The notes beneath the pieces are model-generated. The model worked only from the letters and a program-made list of their open reading frames with translations, searched no databases and was not told where the DNA came from. 64,000 nucleotides of DNA, from NCBI RefSeq assembly GCF_018446385.1, contig NC_055989.1:138225004-138289003 (forward strand), read 5' to 3'. Numbering within the stretch: position 1 is the stretch's first letter; every line of letters starts with the position of its first letter. This DNA comes from Zingiber officinale (taxonomy: Eukaryota; Streptophyta; Magnoliopsida; Zingiberales; Zingiberaceae). Both the position numbers and the translations under genes were made by a program. Positions 1 through 10,572 of this stretch are shown here, in pieces.

Positions 1-176
1 GTAACACCCTTACTTTTCCATAAATCTGTGTAAGGTGTTCTAAGTAGAAAAGTAAAAATTATAATTTTTTTTCAAAAAATAAATTAATATTAGGTGCATT
101 TTTATAAAAATATTCTACTCTTTCCATTACCTAAGTCAATCTTGTAATCCCGTCAGCTTTCTCTCTCAAATCACCA

Positions 177-896
177 ATGCCTCTGTCGTCGATCGAATAC
201 TATATTGAGCAAGTTCGCGCCTGCAGGTCGCAGCCCAGGTAGGGCACTCTTTCTTGTTTTCGTATTCTTCTTCCAGTATTTTTCTTCTCGATCATTTGAT
301 GTGTCTTCTCTTGATTCTCTTTCTGTTAAATGCTCTTCTTTCTCTCCATATTCCTTCAATCACTCAAAAGACTAATATTAAAGAATAATTTCGAATGACA
401 TCTGATTTTGCCACTATTTTTTATAACACGTGTGTGTTGAGTGAATAACCGATTTTCAATGCTCTTACTTCGTTTTCATGACAATTATCTGTCATTCGTG
501 TTAGGTAAGTCGTGTAGACCTAAAAATTACACGTCTGATACAAGTTGATATTTACTTCTCTAGGTAGGAAAGTTTAACGTACATTATTTCATTTGAGTAT
601 ATTAGCAGGATTGGCATGTTGGGTCTCGTATGCTTTACTTGTAAATATATACATGCTGTCCAAAAATAATAACCATAAGACAAAAGAGAAGAAAACATGA
701 AATTTGTGCGTGCGTGCGTGTGATGTTGTCCAAAAATATATACATGGTGTCCAAAAATATAATGAATTAAGTTTTGTTTGTTGACACATAGATCGATATA
801 ATTGATAACTTAGACATAAATGTTAATTTTAATTTGTTTGTTTTAAAACACAGGAAAAGAAGAAGATTGGAAGAAGGAGAAATAAAGTGTCTGTAG
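177..896 (+). other. Candidate tiny two-exon gene or gene relic
   Basis: An ATG at 177 opens a short frame that runs to a GT donor after 238 (CAGCCCAG|gtaggg). A pyrimidine-poor but canonical acceptor (aacacag) precedes 854. Joining them keeps the frame and gives about 34 codons, rich in Arg, Lys and Glu at the end, with a stop at 894-896. AATAAA near 1199 followed by a run of A at about 1208 could be the relic of a 3' end. I do not recognise the product. The model rests only on splice-site appearance, and the flanks are AT-rich repeat-like DNA, so it may be meaningless. Confidence 0.15.
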
Positions 897-1239
897 AGGC
901 AGAAGAGGATGATGATTTATGTTTGTAACTTTCCGTCCTTTTGTTATCTAATATGAACTCTTCGAACTATGAGTTCTGTATATGGTGGGTTGTTATATGC
1001 ATATGACTTGTATGAATACATTTGTTTTATTTGTTTTTGTATAATTTTATTTTGGATATTTGTACTTGTATGAATATGACTTATTAGAATTAATTGTGTA
1101 GGATGTGTTGGTGTTTGAATGTTTAATTGTTGTGTAGGATATGTTGGAATGTTTATTGTTGTGTTTATAAAAAATAGGTTTCATATGATTTGTATACACA
1201 ATAAAATGTAAAAAAAAAAAATAGGCAGGTGCTGGTGAA

Positions 1240-1450
1240 AAAATAAGCATTTTGCAACGAATTTTGTGAGAAAAATTTTCATAGCAAATATATCGTAAAT
1301 TCTCTGTGTATCTAAGATTTTGAAATTTTGCAACGAATTATTTTTCATCACAAATTTGCAATGAATTTTACGACGAAAAACAAATTTGTCGCAAATTTTG
1401 CAACGAATATACATTATTTTGTCGCAAAATTTGGCGAGAAAATGTCACAA
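1240..1450. repeat. Palindromic TTGCAACGAA / TTCGTCGCAAA repeat cluster
   Basis: At least six direct and inverted copies of a motif like TTTGCAACGAATTTT and its complement lie within about 200 bp. This pattern is typical of the subterminal repeats of plant DNA transposons (CACTA or MULE type) and of fold-back MITEs. I could not find a matching terminal repeat or target duplication, so only the cluster is called. Confidence 0.5.
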
Positions 1451-1479
1451 TAATAAGATAAAAGAGCACCACCAAGTGT

Positions 1480-2013
1480 ATCTTCTTGAAATGATTGCTT
1501 TCAATGTGGTGGTCGAAAAAAAAGTTTAACAAAAAGAAATAAGGAGAAAGGATGAGAAACTCACATATTCTTCTTGCAAAACTTCGAAAATTTTTACAAT
1601 ACCTCAAGTAAGGCTCAAGGTCTGCTTGAATGCCTTGCAAGGGTTACACTATCCCTCTTATATAGAGATGAGTAAACGATGCTGGGTGCTCATTGGGCCC
1701 ATCATCACATGCGTTTGTTTCCTCAGGATAAGAGCAAATCTGCTTTCTAACGTAGCGTCTTTACTTTACAGCTTGCAAGTGCACACTCACACTACTTTTA
1801 GTACAATAATACACATTCTTTATTTGGTGGATGAGTCATAGGATTCTTTGAGGGTCCACCACCTCCGCAAAGTAGCTTTGGCTCTTTACAGTCGGAAGGC
1901 GTCGTGTAGTAGATTTACAGCTATTGCTAGCTCTTCATCTATCTGTTTGGTAGCTGGGTACCAATCAGACCACCAATTATCATATGTACTCCTCCGCTGG
2001 CATTCTTCTTTCT
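1480..2013 (-). promoter_or_regulatory. Endogenous badnavirus-like intergenic region with TATA box
   Basis: Read on the minus strand, this block follows the RNase H tail. It holds a strong TATA motif (complement of ttatata at 1658-1664) about 350 bp downstream of the end of the frame, then a leader-like stretch. That order, polyprotein end then intergenic promoter then leader, is the badnavirus layout. No intact primer-binding site was seen. It is an old integrated copy, and promoter activity is unknown. Confidence 0.5.
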
Positions 2014-2495
2014 TCATGGTGTACAGCAGCCTAAGCTGTTGGAGGAAGTTAGCTGCCTGTACGACTGCTTGTTGTTGAAGCTGATGAAGTTGTAGGTTGA
2101 TCCTTCAGAATTCACTGAGGGAGAGTGGTTATTTTTGGTCTTGTAAAAGTTGTTGATATTTTCTAGCAAGGCCGATAGGGTCAGGAGAACTCGTGTCATC
2201 TGGGTCTGTGCTTCTTCCTTGGGCTTCTCCTGTACTTCTAGGAGTGTCGGTGCTATCAATTCTAATTGTTCCAGGATCGCTTCCGGCCATTCTGCACTAA
2301 CAAGACAACAGATTAGTCTAGATAATGCATCAGCTAATTGGTTGTCCTTGCCGTCAATGTGTTCAAAGTGCACTGGTATCTCGATCCCCGTGACATAGTC
2401 GGTAAAGGCTATTCATCGAACTCTGGAGGGCTTGTTATTTGAGGATTTACCAAAGAAATTGATTATCGCTTGGCAATCTATTCTCTAATAATATT
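2014..2495 (-). pseudogene. Endogenous pararetrovirus RNase H C-terminal part (broken)
   Basis: Minus-strand translation from about 2495 down shows the C-terminal RNase H block of a badnavirus-type polyprotein, including DGKDNQLADALSRL, followed by an unconserved tail ending at 2014. An in-frame stop at 2413-2415 (complement TGA) replaces a residue that is normally Trp, so the frame is dead. It faces away from the protease-RT segment that starts at 2510, which means the integrated virus is rearranged. Reverse-transcribing plant viruses of this family have no integrase, so the copy probably entered by illegitimate recombination. Confidence 0.8.
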
Positions 2496-2509
2496 TTTTA
2501 CTAGCCAAT

Positions 2510-4168
2510 ATGCTCTACAACCTGGTGATTGAAATAGATATTCCAGGAATACCAAAGTTTTCTCTCAAAGCAATATTAGATACTGGAGCCACTACATGCT
2601 GCATCGACCAAAAATCAGTACCTACTGAAGCACTAGAGAGGAACACTTTTGTGGTTAATTTCAGTGGTATCAACTCACAACATACCGCCAACATGAAGAT
2701 GAAACAAGCCCGTATGTTTATTGGGAAAAATGTGTTCAAAATACCCTACACCTACAGCTTCCCGATGATATTGGGTGACAATATACAAATGATCATAAGT
2801 TGTAGCTTCATTCGAGCCATGCATGGAGGTCTTCGAATAGAAGGACATGCGGTAACGTTTTATAAAAACCTTACTACTATTAATACGTTACCGTCTGTAT
2901 CAGCTGCAGCCATTGAGGAGCTTGAATTAGAAGAGGAGGAATACATCCAAATAAAGGAGATTGTCAACTACTCAACTGGGCCATCTTATCCAAGGTTTAA
3001 AGAACAGTTTAGCCAACTCCTCAAGGAACTAAAGGATCAGGGATACATTGGTGAAGATCCTCTAAAACACTGGGCAAAGAACCAAATCACCTGCCAGTTG
3101 GATATCAAGAACCCTGATTTTACAATAGAAGATAGACCGCTGAGGCATTTGACTCCACAACAAAAGGAGGCCTTCACAAAACATGTCAAAGCTTTGCTGG
3201 AAATTGGAGTCATCAGGCCAAGTAAGAGTCGCCACAAGACAACCGTTATCATAGTCAACTCAGGAACAACAATAGATCCGAAGACAGGAAAAGAAGTTAA
3301 TGGCAAAGAACGTATGGTCTTTAATTACAAAAGGCTGAATGACCTAACCAACAAAGACCAATACAGTCTTCCCGGCATCAATACCATCCTAAGAAAGGTC
3401 AGCAATAGTAAAATTTATTCTAAGTTTGATTTGAAAAGTGGTTTCCACCAGGTGACCATGCATCCCGACTCAATAGAATGGACGGCTTTCTGGTTCCGGC
3501 TGGTCTCTATGAATGGTTGGTAATGTCATTCGACCTTAAAATACCCCCGCAATATTTCAAAGAAAAATAGACAATTGCTTTAGGGGACAGAGGATTTTAT
3601 AGCCATTTATATTGATGATATATTGGTTTTCTCAACAACTGAAAGCGAACATGCCAAACATTTAAGGAAAATACTGAAAATTTGCAAAAACCATGGACTT
3701 GTACTAAGTCCTACAAAGATGAAGATAGCAGTACAAGAAATTGAATTCTTGGGAGCAATTCTGGGGAACAACAAGATAAAGTTACAACCGCACATTATCT
3801 CCAGGATAGCTGACTTTAAGGAGGAAAATTTGAAGACAACCAAAGGCCTTCGATCCTGGCTAGGTCTTTTAAATTCCGCAAGAAACAACATCCCAAACCT
3901 GGGAAGGCTGTTAAGTCCTCTTTATGGCAAGACTAGTCCTACTGGGGATAAAAGAATGAATCATCAGGATTGGGCCTTGGTCAAACAAATAAAAAAATTA
4001 ATTCAGCAACTCCCAGACCTTGAAGTGGCCCCTGAAGACTGTTATATCATCCTTGAAGTGGATGGTTGCATGGAGGGTTGGGGAGGTATATGCAAATGGC
4101 GAAAAGGCAAAACAGATCCTAGAGGACAAGAAAAAAATTGCGCCTACGCCAGTGGTAGGCTACCAGGA
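2510..4168 (+). pseudogene. Endogenous badnavirus-like protease-reverse transcriptase-RNase H segment (broken)
   Basis: The frame opens with an aspartic protease carrying the DTGA active site (about 2578-2589). It continues through the badnavirus-type RT fingers and palm, then the catalytic YIDD box at about 3608-3619, the RT connection, and the start of RNase H as far as CAYASG near 4150. It has no start of its own, because the upstream movement and coat parts are absent. The frame is interrupted between about 3495 and 3602: a frame change leads to a TAA at 3521-3523, stops follow in the other frames, and the original frame resumes at the YIDD box. The right end is cut by a fold-back element at about 4158. 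It is a crop-virus-family relic that cannot encode a full polyprotein. Confidence 0.9.
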
Positions 4169-4632
4169 TTCATAAACTCTACTACTTAGCCTGGAGGTCT
4201 AGAGTTCGAATCCTGGGGAAGCCAAAAATCCACTGCCAGGGGTGGAAAGTCCTAGTGAGTAACGGCACGGCCAAAGGGTCGTCGGTCGACGACATGAGAG
4301 GTCGCCAAATGGGCCGACGACATAAGGGCCGCCACAAGGGCCGCCCAAGAGGCCAAAGGGTCGGGTCGTTACAATAAAAGGCGCATTTTTATTGTAACGA
4401 CCCGGCCCTCTTGGCCCATTTGGCGGCCCATTTGGCGACCCTCGGGTCGTCGACCGTCGGCCCTTATGTCGTCGGCCCATTTGGCGACCTCTCATGTTGT
4501 CGACCGACGACCCTTGGCCATGCCGTTACTCACTAGGACTTTCCACCCCTGATCAGTGGATTTTTGCCTCCCCCAGAATTTGAACTCTAAACCTCCAGGC
4601 TTAAGTATTAGAGTTTATGAATCCTGGTAACC
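4158..4632. mobile_element. Fold-back (long inverted repeat) element inserted in viral relic
   Basis: Two arms of roughly 220-240 bp are near-perfect reverse complements. The left arm begins gctaccaggattcataaac, and the right arm ends with its complement at about 4632. The centre at about 4380-4390 is an A/T-rich loop between complementary GTAACAATAAAA and TTTTTATTGTAAC. Each arm holds a GAGTTCGAATCC block resembling a tRNA B box and a GC-rich GGGCCGNC repeat. No protein is encoded. The element ends the RNase H reading frame. I did not find a clean target duplication. Confidence 0.7.
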
Positions 4633-4647
4633 AAGTGAGATGAAGAT

Positions 4648-7058
4648 TGTAACGCCCGAAAATTCTCAAAACTATTTTAGAAATATTCTATGATTTTTCT
4701 GGAATTATTAGATATTTTTCCGGAATTTTCCGAGTAGCGGAAGTAGCAAAAATTATTAGAAAAGTAAAATGGCTTAAGCGGGAATCGAACCCGGGACCTC
4801 TCGGGTCCGCTAAACCTTTAGTTAGCCTTAGTAACCGGTGAACCCAGCAGGGCCGTGCTGAAAGAGAAGGGAAACATTTATATTTATATTTGAGTTGGGC
4901 CTAGTTACCCACTTAATATAAATTAAAAACTTAAGTTGGTTTGGGTTATTTTTAGTTTGGTTCGGCAACATCTCTTTCTCAAAAACCCTCACCGCCGAAC
5001 ACCCTCTCCTTCTCCTCTTCCTTCTCTCGGCGCCCAAACAAGCCAAAGCCAACCCTAGGGTTCCCTCCCTAGGGCCCTAAGAGCACCTTCCGACAGCGAT
5101 TCCAACACAAGAACGTTCCCCTCCACGAGAAGGACGCGTTGGAGCAAGGAGATTATCGAAAGGATCGTCTCCACCGGAATTCTAGCGAATAGAGTTGTAA
5201 GAAAATTAGCGTACGAGGTAAGAAACCCCTCACCTGCAGTATAAGTAGCTCTCGCGTGTTTTCTTTTATGCATTAGATTAGTTTTATTGAATTTTGTCGG
5301 CATATAGTGTGTAGTTTAACTCTTCTCACAGATTTAGGGATTAGTGAGCATCTCTAGATGGGCCGAGCACGTGTATCCTCTGTAGATAGGGGTTTAGACG
5401 CTGCTGGGTGCCTAGAGGTGGTCTCCCTGATCGAGAGGAGAGTTAGAGAGCGCCAAATGCTCGACAAAATGCCTAGCACAGCCTTATGATACAGTGGGCA
5501 TTTAGTTAAATGCCATAGAACATATTAATTAGCATGATCAGTTTTTATTTCAGCTTTTACGAGACTAGATGTCCAAATGGGTGGGCTCCCACAATCGCCT
5601 CTAGGTTCAGACAACCTAGTTCTAGGTTCAGATAACCTAGATTCAGCAAAATAGTATTAGCTATTTCAGTATTTTACTTTTCAGTGGCACTGTACTGGAA
5701 TAGATATCCATTGGGTTGGGCTCCCATAGTCGTCCCTAGGTTTAGCTAACCTAGTAAACCCTACTAGATTTGGAACTTGCAATCCCGGGTCTAGTTAGGG
5801 ATGCGCGCACAGCAAGTACAGTTGCCAGGGCCCATCAGCAGCATGTTTAGTATTTTCACTTACTATATGTATATGGTTTTCAACCTTTCACAAATTAGTT
5901 CATGAATTCAGTACAGTCCTAGCAGTAGCTCAGTTTTTAGTATCAGCTTAGTTCTTCATTGATACCATGTGATTGATATCATGTTCAGCTTTAGATATGC
6001 CATGATTGTATGCTTATATGCCATGCCATGTTAGTTTATTCAGTATACTTAGCATATCCTTTCAAACAGCATGATTTAAAAATCATATTTGCATCGTATG
6101 CATGTTTTAGTGAGGTAGATGGTTTCTTACTAAGCTTTTTAGCTTACAGATACTATTTTCCTTATACTGCAGATACAGGTAAAAGGAAAATGGACTAGCA
6201 GTGGAGGCTGGAGGTCAATGCAGATCAAGATGTGTGTGGAAGGAACTGGAATAAAGATCCTAGGGATCTAATTTTATTTTATTATGCATTAGAACGTGTT
6301 CAGTATGCATTAGTACTTATAGCAAGCGTTATCTTATGTTTCTGTTAGTTAGCAAGAGAACAGTTTAAAACCTTGTTAGTTTTGGTTTCCATATGTTTAC
6401 ATGCCATGAATTAGTATTCTATGCCTTAATTATGTTTAATATGTTAGCCATTACCTAGTAGAATGTTCTCTTAGCTTTTATAGTGTGGTGTAATGGCTTT
6501 GGGCACGCATCAGTGCTGATATCAGGGGCCTGATACGAAATCAGAAACCTCTGATCGGTCAGCAGACCGATCAGGGAGTCTCTGATCGGTCGGTAGACCG
6601 ATCAGGGACCTGGGTTCTGCGACGATCCGTGGATCGATCAGGAGCTGGGTCGCGAAAAAAAAAGTGGCTCACTGATCGGTCAGCAGACCGATCAGTAAGC
6701 CACTGATCGGTCTCATTGACCGATCAGGGACCAGCTGGATCGGTCGGCAGACCGATCCAGCAGCGTACAGATTGCAGTGTAGTTTGTGGATCGGTCGGTC
6801 GAACGATCCGGAGTTTCCTACCGTGCCAGTATTAGTAGATCGGTCTGTGGATCGATCCGAAGTTTATTATCAGTTGTAAACACCTCCCCTAGCATGTGTA
6901 CAGCTCCTAGGTACACCCAGAACACTAAGTTAAACTTTACAGCATTTAGTTCAGTAAAATTTTAAACTAGCCAGTTTTCATTCCGCATTAATAGTCCAGC
7001 ACAGCATAATTGTAGCGATCGGCCTCGCAGCCTAGTCAGTAGGAGGCGGGTCGTTACA
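4648..7058 (+). mobile_element. Solo LTR (probably Ty3/Gypsy type), 2.4 kb
   Basis: The block starts TGTAACGCCCG and ends GGGTCGTTACA, the terminal TG...CA inverted ends of a plant LTR. It has no primer-binding site or coding region on either side. Inside are a B-box-like GGGAATCGAACCCGGGAC near 4778, a leader-like region with AGGGTTCCCTCC near 5055, and a dense GATCGGTC palindrome array at 6540-6870. The bases next to the ends (aagat and ggatc) do not form a matching 5 bp duplication, so it may result from unequal recombination rather than simple solo-LTR formation. The Gypsy assignment is by resemblance only. Confidence 0.6.
6535..6870. repeat. GATCGGTC palindromic array inside the solo LTR
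   Basis: About ten copies of CTGATCGGTC(N)GACCGATCAG-type inverted pairs occur in 330 bp, each able to form a short hairpin. The two halves differ slightly between copies, so this looks like an amplified hairpin minisatellite and not a transcription factor site. Confidence 0.75.
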
Positions 7059-7261
7059 GGATCAGCATCTGACCATCCATAAGCGCATTCTTATTTTCCC
7101 TTAACTCAATTCTATTCCATAGAAGTAATCTTACATAAAAGATCATAAACAAAAAAAATCAAATAAGCCTAAGTATCCTAGCATCAAAAACAGAAGAAAA
7201 AAATTTGCCTGGAATCAGATCAACACACCAAGCTATCATCTCTTTCAGAAGAACATACCGA

Positions 7262-7645
7262 TCACGCATCGACATACTGTAAAATAATAATCTCATAAAA
7301 CTGCATCACGTCCTCCATGGAACATAATCCACGCGAAGAAATAAAACGAGAATAAAAGTAGAGAATAGCATTACCACGGTAATCTCGAAGCCGATGATTT
7401 TTGCGCCGCCGAAACTGCAGGTTGGTTTCTGCTCTTGAGCGAAGTGTATGGAGGACGGAGCGAAGTGTATTTATAGGCAAGGCGAGAGGATGGAGATGAC
7501 GGCTAAATAAGGGCAACACGCGAACGGACAACAGACGCATACAGTGTTGATGTAATCCAACGGTCAAGATGAGTCCCTGCGTCTCACTTTGCCCCCTGAA
7601 GTTTACATTATTTAAAATGCTCTGAGTTTCACACCCACCAAACAA
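7262..7645 (-). promoter_or_regulatory. Possible orphan promoter and 5' exon on the minus strand
   Basis: On the minus strand a TATAAATA box (complement of 7468-7475) lies in a GC-richer, low-repeat stretch, followed by a leader-like sequence and a possible exon. It sits directly beside the solo LTR that ends at 7058, so any downstream part of a gene would have been displaced. The 127-codon frame here has no recognisable domain. It may simply be the 5' end of a gene fragment carried by a transposon. Confidence 0.3.
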
Positions 7646-7659
7646 TCACTAATCTTTTC

Positions 7660-8400
7660 AAAACTTTTATAATTTCACTCTTAATATTCACATAATCATT
7701 TCATTCGACAAAAGAAAAATATTGACAAGTGTATTTAAAATGGTTATACTTTAAAAATATTATCATTAGATATTTAAATTTTGAAGAGAAATAATATGAA
7801 TAAATTCAACAGAATAGAATACAACAACAAACAAGAATAAAATAATGGTCTAAATTAAAAAATTGAAAAATTGCCCTAAAATCTCCTACCATAAATAAAA
7901 CTTTTACCCTTAGTAAAAAAAGTTATTTCTGCTTCTTACCAAATATATATGTTTTTTTTTTTTGGTGTATTGAAAAATATTTTAAAAATTTACATTCAAA
8001 TTTTGTTTTTTTTTTAAATTTGGATCAACCCTTTAGACACATTGGAAGTTTTATTTATGGTTAAGAACTTCTAAGAATGTGTCAAGTTAAGGGGAGCCCT
8101 GATTGAAAGATTAAAAATACTTTTTAAAAAATTTATTTAAAAATTAATTTTGTAAATCATTAAAATTGAGTTTGAAAAATTATTTTATTAATTTTTTACG
8201 AAATACTCTTCGCTTTACAAATTTTTGTGAAAATATCTTGAAAATTATTTTGAAAATTATTTTGAAAATTCACTATCAAAAAATTACTTAAACATTCAAA
8301 AGTTACCTTGACAATCAACTTTGCAAAATCAGTCTAACACCACTTTTATATATATATTTGAAACACTTAATTATGACTTTCAAATATTATTGTTGGTGCA
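7660..8400. other. AT-rich spacer, no gene seen
   Basis: Very AT-rich with poly(A/T) runs and no reading frame above noise. It is probably a decayed internal region of the LTR element whose polypurine tract lies at about 8560. Confidence 0.5.
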
Positions 8401-8576
8401 AAATCTAATCAAGAGTGATCTTAAGTTCATATCTTTTTGATGTGTGTCATAGGGGAAGAGTAATCCTAAGTTAGAAGGGGGAAAGTAACTAATCTCTTTA
8501 ATTTTGAGAATTATATTCACCCTTAAACACCCAAACCTAACTTAAGAAAATTGTCAAACATCAAAAAGGGGGAGAT
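8401..8576 (+). mobile_element. 3' internal end and polypurine tract of a SIRE-like LTR element
   Basis: The stretch ends with TGTCAAACATCAAAAAGG followed by GGGAGAT, abutting the LTR start TGTTGGTGC at 8577. This is the same junction as in the complete element at 31932-31951. It implies that an internal region once lay to the left and that the LTR at 8577 is a 3' LTR with respect to it. Confidence 0.7.
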
Positions 8577-10537
8577 TGTTGGTGCAATTAACCTCTAAGA
8601 TTTCGATGTTTGACAATACACCCAAGTCTGGTCAGTTTGACTAAGGGTTAATTCAAAAAGGACTTGATGTTTGGAAGAGAGTAGTCTAGTCAAGACTAGA
8701 TGACTAGCAAAAAGAAGTCCTAACTGGACGTTAGACAAAGTGGAAGTCCTAGTGAGTGAAGCTAGGCCCTAGTGAGTGAAGCTAGGTAGTGGATGGAAGT
8801 CCTAGTGAGTGAAGTCAAGCCCTAGTGAGTGAAGCTAGGTAGTGAAAGTCCTGGTGAGTGAAGTCGGACCCTAGTGAGTGAAGCTAGGTGGTGGAAGTCC
8901 TGGTGAGTGAAGTAGAGCCCTAGTGAGTGAAACTAGGTGGTGGAAGTCCTGGTGAGTGAAGTCAGACCCTAGTGAGTGAAGCTAGGTGGTGGAAGTCCTG
9001 GTGAGTGAAGTCGGGCTCTAGTAAGTGAAGCTAGGTAGAGGAAGTCCTGGTGAGTGAAACCAAACAATGAAAGTCATAGTGAGTGAAGCTAGGTAACCCT
9101 AGGGGGAGATAACCCTAGGTTATATGTGACCGACACGGGCGACCGGACTAGCGAATCTTGAATTCTGTTAACACTATTTTACCTTACAATTTTATTTATT
9201 GTGCTAACTCAGTGTTGCATGAAAGTTCAGTTAGGTCAACGGACCAACCAGATAGCTTGCACGAAGTCCAGATTAGTCGACGGGATAACTAGATATCTGA
9301 CAAAAGAGAAGTAAAGGTAAGTCACTAGAGGAGAGTGACTGTGAGGACGCGTTCCAGTTGAGGGATAATAGACGTCGATCCAGTTTAGGTCCATTTGAGA
9401 TTCCTAAGCTGAGACATTGATTAGTTCCTGGTCCTGAGAGGACCAGAACTAATTACTCTATTTTTTATATTGTGCTAACATTTGTCTTGCAGGGTTTTTT
9501 GGACTAACACATTTGTTGCAGGGCATTAAAACAAGCAAAGATGCCTTCGGGGTGAACAGTACCCGAAGGTGCCTTCTATGGCTGTGGAAGGCACCTTAGT
9601 ACTGTTCATGGAAGGCGCTTTCCATGGCTATAGAAGACGCCTTCCATGGATAAAATTTGACCGGTTCGCAAATAAGGCGCAGCGATGGATTGATTTTGCC
9701 TCATTGGAGGTGTCTTCCATGCTTATGTATGGCGCCTTCTAAGCCTTATATAAGGTAGTTTCGAGGAGGTATTGGAACAACAACCACATACGAGCTACTA
9801 CGCACATTTGAGCCTCCGACTGCTCTCGGTTCCTGCTGCGACTCTACTACAAAGCTGCTGAACCCGACGACTACTCCGAGGAGTTCTGATCGTGCCCGAC
9901 AGACAGACATCAACACGAAGTGCCTCATTTTGATACCTAAAGAGTGTTGGTAACATTTGTTTTCTGTACTTAATTTCTATAAAAGGGCAAGTGCAGTGGG
10001 TTGCACTTGACCTAACCTTTTGTACTCGATTCTGTCTTCCGAAGGTACTAGAAGAGATTTTTAGTGGATTGCCCATCGATAGGTCTGCGAGACCTGAGTC
10101 TTGGAGTAGGAGTCGCGGAAGGCTCCAAATCAAGTAAAAAATTGCTTGTGTTCTTCTTGTTACTTTTCTTTTACTTTCCGTTGCGTACTCAAGTTTTTAA
10201 AATTGAAAAAGAAGTGTTTTGAAAACCACGTGATTTACCCCTCTCACGTGCATCACGGTCCAACACAATCTTAGGTGGTTTTTATTCTCCAAGTTTGTGA
10301 GTTCATGAGACGGACGAAATGTGTTTGTGTGGATACCAAAAGAGGCGCGAACACTTGATCGTTCTGAGATCCAACGAGGAGAAAGTTGCTGTCGGGAGTT
10401 CGTGTTTATACAACAAAGGTATAACTCCCTTTTAACAAACTTAGTATATGATTTTCTTCTTCGCATGGATCTTTTGAAAGGATCTAGTTAATTTTTATGT
10501 TGCACTTTCTGCGTGTTTAGTGCTCTAGATTCTTACA
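8577..10537 (+). mobile_element. SIRE-like Copia LTR flanked by PPT on the left and PBS on the right
   Basis: The LTR starts TGTTGGTGCAATTAACC and ends GATTCTTACA. At its right a tRNA-Met-type primer-binding site, TGGTATCAGAAC (10539-10550), follows. It contains many copies of 'gtgagtgaagctaggt' with 'aagtcctggtgagtgaag' (8740-9100) and a palindromic GGCGCCTTCCATGG cluster (9540-9740). Having both a PPT before it and a PBS after it, the LTR seems shared by two tandem element bodies, as after unequal recombination. Confidence 0.75.
8740..9105 (+). repeat. Tandem 'AAGTCCTGGTGAGTGAAG' minisatellite in the LTR
   Basis: About a dozen imperfect copies of a roughly 30 bp unit combine 'gtcctggtgagtgaag' and 'ccctagtgagtgaagctagg'. 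Shorter versions of the same unit recur in the LTRs at 26400-26525, 32090-32210, 56030-56200 and (reversed) 62925-63110. It is therefore a module shared across related LTR subfamilies. Confidence 0.8.
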
Positions 10538-10572
10538 GTGGTATCAGAACCACTTGCGAAGGTGTATACTAA

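Noticed and set aside
171..359. 62-codon minus-strand frame at the window start
   Set aside because: Charged, low-complexity and without a recognisable domain. It overlaps the only plausible exon on the other strand.
4772..4850. tRNA-like sequence with GGGTTCGATTCCCGC on the minus strand
   Set aside because: Only the T-arm/B-box part fits. No acceptor stem, anticodon arm or consistent cloverleaf could be formed. It lies inside an LTR.
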